Assembly: GCA_002099365.1 (NCBI GenBank)
Contig: MSED01000003.1
Span: 1,922,001-1,986,000, forward strand
DNA from: Phialophora verrucosa
Taxonomy: Eukaryota > Ascomycota > Eurotiomycetes > Chaetothyriales > Herpotrichiellaceae
Reading direction: 5' to 3'
DNA length: 64,000 nucleotides
Both the position numbers and the translations under genes were made by a program. The notes beneath the pieces are model-generated. The model was not told the DNA's origin and did no database searches. It saw only the letters and a list, made by a program, of their open reading frames with translations. This document shows, one piece after another, positions 11,361-21,859 of the stretch. Every line of letters begins with the position of its first letter. Within the stretch, counting starts at the first letter, position 1.

Positions 11361-14125
11361 TCATATCGACCGCGCCGTGCGAAACGTCTCCATATACTGT
11401 GTTGCGACGGCGGGATTCCAGCCCTGGCCAATCATGGACGAGATGGACGACCGCTGCTGTTCCTGTTCCTGTTCTTGGTCCTGTTGCTGTGCTTGTGCTT
11501 GTGCTTGTGCTTGTGCATGGGGGTGTGCATGGGGGTGTGCATGGGTGTGTGCATGTGCATGTGGGTGTGTCTGTGCTTGTGCATGTGGGTGTGTCTGTGC
11601 TTGTATTTTGGCGTGTGAAGGGTATGAAGACAACAAGGCGTTGGCATTGACGTCGTGACCAGCTCCATTGCCGGGCCCGGCGTGGTCATGGTTCGGCGAC
11701 GGCTCGAAATTAAAGTCGAACGTGCCGTTCTCGAAGTAGGCCAGCACGTCCGCGTCCGGCATGGCGAGGTCCATGTTCAGAGCGTGCGCCTCGATCATGG
11801 GGCCGTAGTCGCCCTCGAAATCCGCGTCGGTCCAAGTATACGGGATGGCGAAACCCTGTCTGCCCGCTGCTGCTGCTGCTGTCGTCATAGATGTAACGAT
11901 TTCTTGATCGCTTGACGCCTGGAAGGATGCCGGAAATGCTACGTCCGCGGGGCCTTCTACGTCCCGGTATTGCAGGACGGGAGTAGTATTAGTATCATGT
12001 GTCGGGTTGGAGCGCGGGGTGTCGATCTCGGGATTTCGCCACACGTTGGTCGGCGCACCGCCGCTTGCGTCCATGGGCGTGGGTTGGATCCCCGGGGTCG
12101 CGATCTTGCCGACTTGGTGTTTGGTGATCATTTGGCCGATGAGGAAGCAGGCCGCGTCGGCGATGGGCCAGATCTCGCGCAGGCGCAGCAGGGCCCGCAC
12201 GCAGACGTGGAATTGTTGGCCCGGAAGCGCCCCGACCGTCTGGCCCTTTGCTTTGATGTCGACCAGGAACGAGGCGAGCGCGAGGAGCATGAAACTCACG
12301 GAGAGCGGAGGGAGGAATCCAATCAGGTCCCTCTCTTGCATCGACTCGACCATCTCGGCGATCTTCTCCGCGGCCTCCTTGACCTTGGAGGTCGGACTGT
12401 TGCCCGAGGAGCCGCGCGACGGTTTCGACAGCGACTGCGGTCGGTTGAGCGCCTCGGTCGCCATCAGGTAGAGCATCCTCAAAACCGACCTGTGGACCAG
12501 GAGCGCGTCTGCCGTTGACGTGTCCGGGTCGACCTTGCTGTTGCCCGTGACCAGCCAGCAACTGGGCGGGAGGTCGCGGTACCATTGATCAAGAGCGTGT
12601 TGGAGGTCGAGATACTGCTTCGAGTTGACTTCGGATCGTCGGGGTGTGTAGAGCATCGTGGATTCGGCGGTCGAGCCACCAAAGCCGCGCAAATGGTAGA
12701 AATCTCGTAGGATCTGTCCGACAAAGACCAGCAGCTTGATCTTCGCGATGCACATCTCGGCCAACATGGTCCTGGTATACGCGTCGGTGAGGAAGTCGCA
12801 GTCTCTCAGGCACGGGATGGCCGAGGTAAAGGATTCGGTCTCGAAGTCGTCCAGTCCGAGCAGCGGCAGCCGGATGTCTTCGTTCTTGATGCGCATCGGG
12901 CGCCGCATGCTGATCGAGATGATCCGGTCGCGATACAGACAACACCACCATATCCGTCGCCACAGCGCGGCAGTCTTGGGGTCCTTCTGCGCGTACGTAA
13001 AGGGCTGGTTCAAGCCGATGCTTGTCGCGAGAGAGACGCATATTCCGAGCCAGTGCCAGGGATCTTTCTGGTCGTTCTCCGAAACGTACCAGTAATTCAT
13101 CATGAGTAGTGACTGGATGAGAGCTACGCGGTCCACATCCCAGTCGAAATCGTACAGGAGCTGATTGCGTTGTGTCAATTCTCGATGCGTCCTCAACGAG
13201 TGGGCAGCGCCCCCAGTAGACTCACCTTGACTTTCTGATAATAGTCGGCTCTCGCGGCCCTACGGTTCTCGTAGCCTGCTTCCTGGAGAAGCGGCAAGTC
13301 GACATAGGCAGTCGCGGAGAAGAGAATCGCCTGGAACACGATCAAGCTGATCTTCGGCGAGGCATCGTTCCCGTCAATGGCGCCCATGAAATCGACGAGG
13401 TCGACGATGGGCATGAACGGATAGACGTAGAGCACGAAACAGCGGAGGAGTTGATCTCGGAGCTCGCCCATCGGTATGCTCAATGCACCGCGGCGACACA
13501 GAAACGCCAGGTCATCGTGCCGGATATCGGGCCGGGAAGGACGGATATACGGCGGGAGCTCGAAGGCCAGTCCTCGGTTGGCGACACTCGAGTTCGCGCC
13601 GACCTGGCTCTGCGCACCGACACTGGTGTTGGGAGTGATGGCCGCCGGGCTGTGGAAGCTGTTGGGTATGAAGGAGGGAATGATCGTGGAAGCACGGACT
13701 GAGCGGCCGTCGGGTCTCAACCCCTCCGTGGCGACAGCCGCAGCAACCGCACCCTGGTTCGCATGGGCAGTGGTAGTACCTTCGAAGGCGTCAATGCCAT
13801 ACGACCCCTCGGTCTCGGCCTGTTGGTTTGACGCTGTGGGATCGGTCGTGGATTTGGGTTGGGCCTGGGAGATGGGCGGCAGCGAAACCAGGCGGCTCAA
13901 CTGGCGTTTCTGAAGCCGATACTTTCGACTGCGCCTCGACTCGAGGATGACGCATTCTATGCCGTCGGACGAGCAGTTGTGGCAGGGGATGCCGGATTTG
14001 ACGAGATCGCACTTGACCTTCCGCGTCCGACAGTGGTGGCACGCCTGCGAAGCTCTCTTCTTGACGACGCGGTCGGTGGGATTCTGACCGCTGGAGGTCG
14101 ACGCCGGTGGTGTTTCCAGACTCAT
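11361..14125 (-). CDS. Zn2Cys6 transcription factor with fungal MHR domain (cutinase-TF/CTF1-like), 899 aa
   Basis: Exons 14125-13226 and 13160-11361; the intron of 65 nt has a GTGAGT donor and CAG acceptor. The zinc cluster lies at residues 29-56 with spacing C-X2-C-X6-C-X8-C-X2-C-X6-C (CHHCRTRKVKC, then CHNC), followed by the basic run RRSRKYRLQKR. The middle homology region starts near residue 215. The splice joins YYQKVK to LLYDFDWDVDR, a conserved block of this family, which confirms the intron. The C-terminus is activation-domain-like, rich in Asp, Phe and Gln, and ends with a variable His-Ala/Gln-Ala repeat. The start is the first ATG (MSLETPP); the frame is open slightly further upstream but without an ATG. 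CTF1/Far-type members regulate lipid, cutin or xenobiotic use, but the target here cannot be read from sequence. Confidence 0.88.
11452..11605 (-). repeat. coding minisatellite, Gln-Ala/His-Ala/His-Pro repeat in the Zn2Cys6 factor
   Basis: Imperfect hexanucleotide units (TGTGCT, TGTGCA, GTTCCT on the plus strand) encode alternating QA, HA, HP and EQ dipeptides just before the C-terminus. Units are multiples of three, so copy changes keep the frame. Such tracts in transcription factors tend to vary in length between strains. Confidence 0.85.
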
Positions 14126-14645
14126 TGGTAGTCTCCGTGCCGGCGAGGAGCGCAATTACCGAGCTACCATTGTCATGGATAAGGCGGCGATGAGCTCCAG
14201 GGCAGGCAGTCTCTGTCTAGACTGTTCAAGCCAGTTTTGGGGGGTGGTAAGACGGGGCGGAAGAAGCCGGGGAAGTTCGTTTAAAACAGGATGGGCGGCC
14301 GTGGGGGAATCCAGATTCATGTGCTTTTCCACTCGTGTCGAAGTCGAGACTGGAGGGCACAATGGTTGTTGCCTTTACCGTCGAAAAGTAAGTGATGTCT
14401 CTTGATGTGCCCAGACGACAATTCCCCGCGACTCCAGGCCGAAATGGGCCCCGCAGGCGACTGGTGGGCGATGAGTCTTAATCATCACCGTTCGATGTCC
14501 GGGGTCAGCCAGTCGGGGATCGTCTCCCCAGCAGGGGCGTCTTTGTAAGATTTACTTTGTCCAGAGACACAATCACCGTGCCACCCCAGCTTTTACCTCT
14601 TCGATCAATGTAATACTGTCAATCAGCCCGCAAGGTATATAACAT
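14126..14645. other. intergenic, upstream of the Zn2Cys6 factor
   Basis: These 520 bp separate two genes that point the same way. They should hold the promoter of the transcription factor and the 3' UTR of the acetyltransferase gene. No coding frame is convincing. I see no clear regulatory motif. Confidence 0.5.
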
Positions 14646-15494
14646 CTACTCAACCGGCCAATTACAAACCATACACCAAGTAGGTACACCACAGACTCCA
14701 TCACCTCTGTCAGTGCTCCCAAGCCCATTCCGCCCATTCCCCTCCGCACCCGTCTTTCCCTCCGGATACGACCACATGACCCTCACGACCCTGAAGCCGA
14801 AATACGCATAAACATCCCTCGCCCTCTCATTCCCGGCAATCAACCACAACGGCACCTTTTCGGCCTTGGCCCGGGCCACGAAGGGCTCAATGACAGCCCG
14901 GACGGCGCCCTTGTCCTTCCGCAGAGGATCCCGCGCCATCAACGACAATTTCCAACGCGGTTGAACCATCGGAGGCGAACCACTCCCGCCAGCAGCAGCA
15001 GCAGCCGTGGACGATTGGCCAAAACACGCCCCCTCCGCGTCCTGGACTTGGCGCAAGAACCGCCCAAACACGGGCCTCTCCCGCTCCACCTCGCGAAACT
15101 GCTCCTCCGTCAAAGGCGCCGGGTTCGACGCAGGCGGCTCCCAGCACGCCACGGCCGCGAAGTTGCCCGCCTCGACGACGAACGCGCCGGCCGCAACTTT
15201 CGTGTCCACGCGCCTCTTGGCGCCGAGGTACAGTAACTCTGGGGTCACCGGGGTTGACGTCCCTGTCTTTTCCTGCTGGAAGACGATGTTCAGTGGGTCC
15301 ATGAGGGTGGCGCGCGAGGTGATTTCCGCCAGCCGGTGCGAGTATTCGGGCGATTGGGACATAGTGAAGGACACAGCAGGGGACGAGGTGGTAGAAATGG
15401 GTGTGGATGTAGACGTGGGCGTCGTGGTAGATATGGAGATGGGCGTGGACGTAGATGGAGACGTAGACGTAGATGTAGATGTAGACGTAGACAT
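14646..15494 (-). CDS. GNAT-family N-acetyltransferase, 238 aa (282 aa from the first ATG)
   Basis: Probably transfers an acetyl group from acetyl-CoA to an amine; the substrate is unknown. The C-terminal half has GNAT features: a predicted beta strand WKLSLMARDP, the acetyl-CoA loop region around RKDKGAVRAVIEPFVARAKA, and the closing element GNERARDVYAYFGFRVV, typical of the last helix and strand. The first 44 residues from the ATG at 15494 are almost pure Ser-Thr-Pro-Ile low complexity. The second in-frame ATG at 15362 (MSQSPEYSHRL) starts the conserved part and is the likelier start. No intron is needed. It lies between the Zn2Cys6 factor and the Dal5-type permease on the same strand, but with wide gaps and no sign of an operon-like arrangement. 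Confidence 0.78.
   Translation of the reverse strand: MSTSTSTSTSTSPSTSTPISISTTTPTSTSTPISTTSSPAVSFTMSQSPEYSHRLAEITSRATLMDPLNIVFQQEKTGTSTPVTPELLYLGAKRRVDTKVAAGAFVVEAGNFAAVACWEPPASNPAPLTEEQFREVERERPVFGRFLRQVQDAEGACFGQSSTAAAAAGGSGSPPMVQPRWKLSLMARDPLRKDKGAVRAVIEPFVARAKAEKVPLWLIAGNERARDVYAYFGFRVVRVMWSYPEGKTGAEGNGRNGLGSTDRGDGVCGVPTWCMVCNWPVE
15363..15494 (-). repeat. hexanucleotide minisatellite at the 5' end of the GNAT gene
   Basis: On the plus strand the units are variants of GTAGAC/GTAGAT/GTGGAC. Read leftward they encode Ser-Thr repeats between two in-frame ATG codons. The tract is either an N-terminal extension or 5' UTR, depending on which ATG is used. Confidence 0.8.
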
Positions 15495-16600
15495 GGTGCC
15501 GATCGGTATCGCCGGGGGGCTAGGTATCGATGGGACGTGGTTGTTGACGGGGGAAACTGTGAGGGCTGTTGGTTTGTCTATGTCTGTGCCTGCAGCTATA
15601 GCTGTACCCGTGTCTGTGCGTGTCTCTGTGTCTGTACCGTGTCCGTATCCGTGGCACGTCTTCGATTTCCAAGTTCAAGTGCAATCTCAATTCCAATCTA
15701 TCCTATCTTGCGCCGCCCCCATCGATCAATCGCCGAGAATAAGAAATAAGATTGACAGCACGCAGATTCTCTTCACCCGCTCAACGAAGCCAGAGTGAAT
15801 GAGTGCGTGCATGGACGCGCTGTTCCATGAAAGCAACGATATCAGGTACGTGGTGTAATTAGTAGGTGGTCATGACTCACAACTCATGATTCGCGGTCCG
15901 CGATGTGGTACATATCCGAAGTGGACATCGTGGCATGCATGGAACAGCACTCGCACTTGTGGCTAGGTTCGGTCAAGCAAGGTACGAAGTACAATACCGA
16001 GTACGTAGTTTGCTAATGTCGGTGAGTCATCGAGGTTGTTATAAGGAGTGGTTAATTTAATCGATTGATTGATCGGTGATTGATTGATTAATTGGATTCA
16101 ATAACCAATTGACTAATACATCATAACTGATGCTCAGTGGAGATCTTGAAGGTTCTCAGCGCCTAGAGCTCCGCGCTGCAGCAATGATACCGACATCGAG
16201 GATCTCCACCGCGAGATCGGACACTTGAAGCCGACAACGAGCATGGCAGTTGTCTGGTACGAGTCGACATGAAGCCATGGGTTGAATACGATACATAAGG
16301 TAAGTAGAGAATCGAAATACGAGTAGTAAGTAACCACTACTGCCACGTCGACGCATAAGAGCACGCGGGGTCGAGCCGTGAGTACAGGAGCTCTGTAGGA
16401 AGATCTCCGAAGGTCATGACGCCGGCGGTACAGAGTACTGTAGACCTGTTCAAGACGCGCTTGTCATATACGCCTTCATAACTAGAGCCAAACCTCTTTG
16501 AAATCATCATGTCCTCTGAATGAAGTCACAGAGCAGGGTAGAGCGTCACGACTGCTTATCTACCTTCGTGCCTCTCCCCTTTTTCGGCAGGCTCTATGTA
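15495..16600. other. intergenic, promoter of GNAT gene and 3' flank of permease
   Basis: No gene seen in 1.1 kb. It contains GTGTCTGTG-type repeats near 15580-15650, an AT-rich patch of repeated GATTGATT units at about 16055-16090, and a small hairpin with AATTGG and CCAATT arms (16090-16095 and 16105-16110). One TACGAGTA octamer lies at 16318. Confidence 0.5.
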
Positions 16601-18526
16601 CTACAACGCGTATCTAAACTCGGGATTCTGCTTGTCCGTCAAGTCCATAAACTCCGTGTCAGGGACATGGACATATCCTTCTTCGGCAGCAACACGGTCC
16701 CGACGCTTATTCTCCCAGAAGTACCAATACCTCAGGACCAAGGCCGTCACGATCGCCAGCGACAGACAGGCCATGATGGCCACCTTGGCCGGGATGTACT
16801 CTGGGGCCGTGTATCCGGTGAAAGTCAGCGGGCCGATGATGTTGGACGCGCCGTACGCGAACAGGATGGTGGCGTTGATGCTGATTTTCTTGGTGTGCCC
16901 GGCATAGTTGGCCGCGGCCCACGAGTACATCATCGAGAGATCTGTCAAGCAAGCACACGGTTAGCCAATGGATAGACACACATGGAGAGAGACGAGGGAC
17001 GGTGCTCACTCGGCCCAAACACTTGGGTGAGATAAATGCCCGCCAATTTGCCTGCCTTGTCGGTCTTGGGCAGGAATGCCATCAGACCGCCTCCTAGGAC
17101 GCCGGGGAGCAGGAGCGCCACGATCCCGTACCCGCGGTTGTTGAACTTGCCAGCGTACCAGGATGCGGACAGGACGGCGATCATCGAGATGGCACCGCTC
17201 GGGATGTTCAGCAAGGCCGACTGTTTCGACGTGTATCCGAATCCTTTGATCAGGGTCGACGAGTAAGTTCCACATGCGCCGGTAGGGACATTGCCGGCAA
17301 TGACGATCACGACAATGAGCCATGTTCGCACATCCAGCATGGTCTCGGCGAATTGCTCCCGTTTGAACGTCTTGTTCTCGATCCCCGTTCTGTTCTCACG
17401 AAGTCTCTCGATGGCGAGGACTTTTTCGTTGTGGCTGAAGCGCGATGCCATGGGAGAATCAGGCAGGATGAGAAGGACAATAATCCCCCAGGCGACCGTG
17501 ATGAGACCAAACACCAGAAACATGATCTTTTGTCATTGTGTCAGTTTCCAACGAGGGGGCACAGTCATCCAGGGCTGTCGTTCAGACTTACCTGCCACGA
17601 CTTGAACGACTTGTCCATGTAGAACTGGAAGCCAAAGGATGCGAGGGCGCCGATAATCGTCCCGGCACCGACCCCCAGGTACCAGATCGCCACTCTCAAG
17701 GGTTGTTCTTCACGCTGGAAAGAGTGCTGCGGATTAGCTTCCGGAGACGGCACCGTGATCGAGACCCGAATGGCCTGCCACGCACCTTGTACCACATGCC
17801 CGTAATCAGGATCAGACACGGAGCACTGGATGCCTCAAACATGCCCAGGAGCAGACGCACGACAATGAGACCGCCGAAGTTGTGGCAAGAGCTGTGCACT
17901 TTCGCGGCGAATGTCAGCATTTGACAGGCCTTTCTCGTCTGGCGCGATATCAACTTACCTGCCAACATAATGCCCCAAAGAATGACGTTCACTGCTAGAT
18001 ACTTGGCTGTCGGGAATTTCTGCATCAGGTACGCATGCACAGGCTGGAACACGGCAAAGGTGACGTAGAAGAATGTCGCAAGGTAGGAGAAGTCGGCCGG
18101 ACTCATGTTCGTGTCCTTGCTCAACCCCATGACATTGGCGTAGTTGACTGCCGACAAAAATTTAGCGTGTCACTCCTTTCACAGAAATGCCACACGGGAC
18201 ATCATACTCAGACTCTTGTCAATGTACTGCAGGACGTACACCTGGCGGACCGGCATTAGCATGTGTCGATACTTGACGAACACAATACCCTCAACGGGCA
18301 ACGGTGTTCGGAGGCAACTCACTCCAAACAGCATGGGCATGATGCGATAGTCGATCCTGCGGAGCAGTTTCTTCTCGTCCAACTCGGTAATTGATGCATC
18401 GGCCTCATTGCGAAGGAAGGCAAGAGCCCCGTCTACCTCGTGGATCGCGAGCTTCTCGTTCGTCTCGAGACTGTGCTGCTCGACAGGTCTTGTCGCGTGC
18501 GCGATTGTCTCGACGTCTTTCGACAT
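16601..18526 (-). CDS. Dal5-type anion:cation symporter (MFS, allantoate permease family), 506 aa, seven exons
   Basis: Plasma-membrane proton symporter family that takes up small organic anions such as allantoate, ureidosuccinate, nicotinate or biotin precursors. Exons, 5' to 3': 18526-18323, 18241-18208 (34 nt), 18147-17959, 17898-17786, 17714-17592, 17526-17010, 16941-16601. All six introns have GT...AG ends and consistent phase. The joined protein has the family start (LLRRIDYRIMPMLFG, then VYVLQYIDKS), the MFS loop region near IVVRLLLGMFEASSAPC, about twelve membrane segments, and a cytoplasmic C-terminus with VAAEEGYVHVPDTEFMDLTDKQNPEFRY, which is characteristic of Dal5-like carriers. 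It is divergent from an M20 amidohydrolase, which suggests uptake of that enzyme's N-carbamoyl or ureido substrate; this link is inference. Confidence 0.92.
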
Positions 18527-19332
18527 GGTTTGTTCTGCGCTTGAAGATCCCCGAGAAGGACCGTGGTGTGTCAGTTTAGGAGCTGCGAAACTCGCTGGTC
18601 CGCGCCGGGTCACTGGTCATCGTCTAGCCACATATATAGCTCTTTTGGAGCAAATGCTCTCGCATTATCATGGCCGAACCTGAATTCGAATGGTTTTATC
18701 GAACCCCAGGTTCAATTGATTGCACCGATGAGAGATATCAACCGCCGTGTCTCCACCCCGCGTGTAGTGCTGGGGTGGTGTCAAGATACAGTCCCGACGC
18801 TACTGGGCCGAAGATACAGTCCCGGAAGACGTTGGACGAATGGCAAGATTTGACGATCCAGCGGTGGAGGACTAAGAAACAGTCCGTGGTGAAGTTGGAC
18901 GAATGGTACGATCCAACGATAGAGCGGTGGAGGACAAAAGATACAGTCCCGCACCGGAGTATGAGCGATGGGGTTTGGGGATTATCTCCCACGCCTCGTC
19001 TCCTTCCTGAAACGGATGCATACTGCAGGTTTACTCCCACGCTGCACGTGCATACATGTCGTGTGACGGACTTTCCCGACCTTGTTGGAATACATTTGCG
19101 CAGTGCTGTCGCAAGTATCTATGTCCATTGTAGTGCGGTCAAGATCCTTCGACAGACAAGACCCGGTGGCGGATATAGGATAGGGAAGGCGGCTGCATAG
19201 CTCTAGATCAATCCAAGGGGGCGACAAAGGATATGCCACTTTGATAAGGTATCCCTCCTTCCTTGTTCGCCGACCGACTCGCTGAAGGCGGATTGATTGT
19301 GTCCAGCTAAGTTGTTGACAAACACGTCCACC
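18527..19332. promoter_or_regulatory. shared promoter region of permease and amidohydrolase
   Basis: These 806 bp lie between two divergent start codons. They hold a tandem array of a 14-bp motif (separate entry) and a TATATA-like run at about 18632-18641, some 110 bp upstream of the permease ATG. A 176-codon frame is open rightward (18670-19200), but a leftward frame overlaps it and no domain is recognisable, so I treat it as non-coding. Confidence 0.6.
18783..18951. repeat. four-copy array of AAGATACAGTCCCG in the shared promoter
   Basis: Copies at 18783-18796, 18811-18824 and 18938-18951 are identical over 14 bp; one at 18874 is a variant (AAGAAACAGTCCG). Two copies sit inside a 63-bp imperfect tandem unit that begins with GTTGGACGAATGG at 18831 and again at 18894. 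The array is about 260-425 bp from the permease ATG and 380-550 bp from the amidohydrolase ATG, a plausible place for an operator cluster. Confidence 0.75.
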
Positions 19333-20820
19333 ATGATGTCGGCACCTTGCCATTCGCGAATGCTTCGCCTCTTCCTCGCCAAGACGAAATCGAATGTCTC
19401 ATCGGGTTTGAACAGGACGTCTTCCCTCACGCACAGATCTGTGCGGACCTTCGCAGCAGCGGCGACCAACAGCATCATACCCTCCTACAGAGTCAATGAG
19501 AAACGCCTCTGGGATGAAATTCACAAGACTGCACAGTGGGGCGCCACCCCGGACGGAGGTATTCGGCGCCTCGCGCTGACAGACCTGGACAAAGCCGTGC
19601 GCGAGTGGTACATCTCGACGGTCAAGTCCCTTGGCTGCAGCGTCAAAGTCGACGAGATGGGCAACATCTTCGCCACGCGTTCGGGAGCTTCCTCGTCAGT
19701 GCCCCCGATTGGAATCGGCAGCCATCTCGACACGCAGCCCGCCGGTGGTCGCTACGACGGCATCCTTGGTGTGCTCGCTGGAGTTGAGATCCTGCGAGTC
19801 CTCGAGGAGAACGGGCACAAGTCGTACGCACCGATCGCAGTCATCGACTGGACAAATGAGGAAGGGGCGCGATTCAACACAGGCATGGTCTCCTCGGGTG
19901 TCTGGTCCGGTCGATACACGCTGGACTTTGCTCATGCTCTTCCGGCCGCCGAGGACAAGACAAAGGCAGTGACCTTGAAGAGCGAGTTGGAGCGAATCGG
20001 GTTTTTGGGATCGGTACCTGCGTCGTACAAGGCCAACCCATTGAGTTCACACTTCGAGTTGCATATCGAGCAGGGTCCGATCTTGGAAGACGAGGGGAAG
20101 AAGGTCGGGGTCGTCACCGGCGTCCAGAGCATGGGGTGGCTCATCGTGACCGTCCATGGGGAGAACCAGCATTCAGGCACATGCCCCATGGCCCGCCGGG
20201 CATGTGCTCTAACGTCTGCTGCTCGGATGATATCGCGTGTCGAGGAGATAGCCCTTGCGGCCGAAGGTCTATCGACAGTGGGGGTCATCAACTCGTGGCC
20301 TCAGTCTCCAGCCACGGTGCCCCATAAAGTCGTCTTCAGCGTGGACTTGAGCCACCATTCCACCGAGGTTCGAGAAGCCATGATAGCGGAAACCACGGCC
20401 GAGTTCGGGCGAATCGCCAAGGCCAACAAGTGTTCTGTGGAAATCCAAGACATTTGGAACAGCCCTGCCGTGCAATTCCATCCAGACTGCATCGGCTGTG
20501 TGCGGGAAGCGGCAATCAACGTAGCAGGCGAGGATGGCGTAAAGGAAATGGTGGCCGGTGCTGGACATGACAGCGTCCACACGAGCGATAGAGTTCCAAC
20601 GAGCATGATTTTCGTGCCATCCAAGGGCGGCATCTCGCATCATCCCGACGAATACACCTCTTCGGAACAATGGTAAGCAGGTCCCCGCAGGACCCCCGAC
20701 CAGCTCCGGTCTTTGCCAGAATGAGAACTGACATACCGATCTGCCAGTGCTCGCGGCGCCCAAGTCTTGCTCGAAAGTGTCTTGCGGTACGATGAGCAAT
20801 TGAGGAGGGCCGCATCGTGA
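19333..20820 (+). CDS. M20-family amidohydrolase (N-carbamoyl-amino-acid hydrolase/allantoate amidohydrolase type), 470 aa
   Basis: Binuclear zinc hydrolase that splits carbamoyl or ureido groups, as in beta-alanine synthase, L-carbamoylase or allantoate amidohydrolase. Exons 19333-20672 and 20748-20820; the splice completes SSEQCARGAQVLLESVLRYD. Metal and catalytic marks are GSHLDTQPAGGRYDG (about 132-146), TNEEGARF (about 174-181), ELHIEQGP (about 242-249), the dimerisation-domain block HSGTCPM, and the final HHPDEYTS (about 436-443). The start is the ATG in CCACCATGATG. The first 45 residues are Ser/Arg-rich without acids and could be a mitochondrial presequence. It is divergent from a Dal5-type permease and 43 bp tail to tail from a Zn2Cys6 gene. 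The exact substrate cannot be told from these motifs. Confidence 0.9.
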
Positions 20821-20863
20821 CATTGCGTAGAATGAAGAATTTTCGCTGGCTTGTGGTGGGGAC

Positions 20864-21859
20864 TTAGCGAAGAATGGTCATCGAGGATGTATTCGTTGAA
20901 GATAGGGGCTGAATCGCTGTAATGACTGTAGAAACACCGGTCCGTGTCTGCGTATCGGCAGACGAGAAATCGACGGCACGCTGAAAATCATTTCGATTCG
21001 GCGCGCTGACCGGTCGCCATGTCTCAGAACCATAGAACGCAGACTCACGCAGCTGTCCTGGGGTATTCAAGGATGGCAGGGGCGGGGGGATCGAGCTAAC
21101 CGTGTCCCAATGACTCGCGCCTTCAATTACCCCGGGCGACGGGTTCAGGCAGGATGATGACCATTCGACGGTGGAAGCAAAAAGACCTGGACCGAGGTCT
21201 GGCGGGGAGCCGAGCCATGGCACCGAACAGTCATAGACGGGGTTAGCTGGATGGGAACGTTGTGCACGCTGTCCACGTGGGACAGACTCCCTGAGAGTCT
21301 GAGTGGTGGATGCGGGAAGCCTCGCCTGTAACGACTCTAACGGCTGGCCATGGTCGCGAGCATGATAGCATCCGCCGCCGTCTTGCTGCTCTGTGTACAC
21401 CCCGTCCTTGACATGGCCTGGCACATATTATTAGAGACCAGATCTCAACGAACACGCCGCCCAAAGACGGGGCAAGGGGAATACAGATACCGATGAGTTT
21501 CTGAACTTGTAGAATATTCTCGGGCGTGCCTTGCTCGCCCAGTGCATCGAGCGCTTCCATGACCTCGACTTTGACCACGACGCACGGGTAGCCCAGGCGG
21601 ACGCAATTCGCACACCCGCCAAAGGGATCCGCGCTCGAGGGCATGCACCTCGCTTTTCGCTTTCGGCACCGGTCTACCGTACCACAAACAACTACATGAG
21701 CCACTCACTCACTGTACGGTCCTCTGAGATGAGAGATGATGGGAATTGTTGTTGTCTCGCACGGGATCTCAATTGCTTACCGCACGCCACAGATGCACGA
21801 TAGTACCCGAGCTTGCTACCTTTCGACCGAGCCCTGGAGAAGTACCCCGAGTGAGACAT
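20864..21859 (-). CDS. small Zn2Cys6 DNA-binding protein, 271 aa, three exons
   Basis: Exons 21859-21781, 21673-21491 and 21417-20864. Splicing across the first intron restores the zinc cluster: the first Cys is supplied by exon 1 (SVAC) and joins DRCRKRKARC, giving C-X2-C-X6-C-X10-C-X2-C-X6-C at about residues 26-56. Without the splice the cluster lacks its first ligand, which supports this model. A short Leu/Glu-rich helix follows (VEVMEALDALGEQ), possibly for dimerisation. The rest is Ser/Pro-rich with no fungal middle homology region, so it is small, as many pathway-specific regulators are. It ends 43 bp from the amidohydrolase stop. I infer that it could control the neighbouring permease and hydrolase genes. 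I recognise no named ortholog. Confidence 0.75.

Noticed and set aside
18670..19200. 176-codon frame with repeated LDEW...RWRTK segments, upstream of the amidohydrolase
   Set aside because: It lies in a divergent promoter, overlaps an open frame on the other strand, and its repeats are explained by the 63-bp tandem DNA unit. No domain is seen.
18527..19332. GATA-factor (HGATAR) nitrogen-control sites in the shared promoter
   Set aside because: Four sites were found (near 18666, 18696, 18982 and 19242), but about 2.4 are expected by chance in this length, so there is no enrichment.
11361..21859. Secondary-metabolite gene cluster
   Set aside because: Two Zn2Cys6 factors, a transporter and an acetyltransferase are present, but there is no PKS, NRPS, terpene synthase or DMATS gene. 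A catabolic unit fits better.
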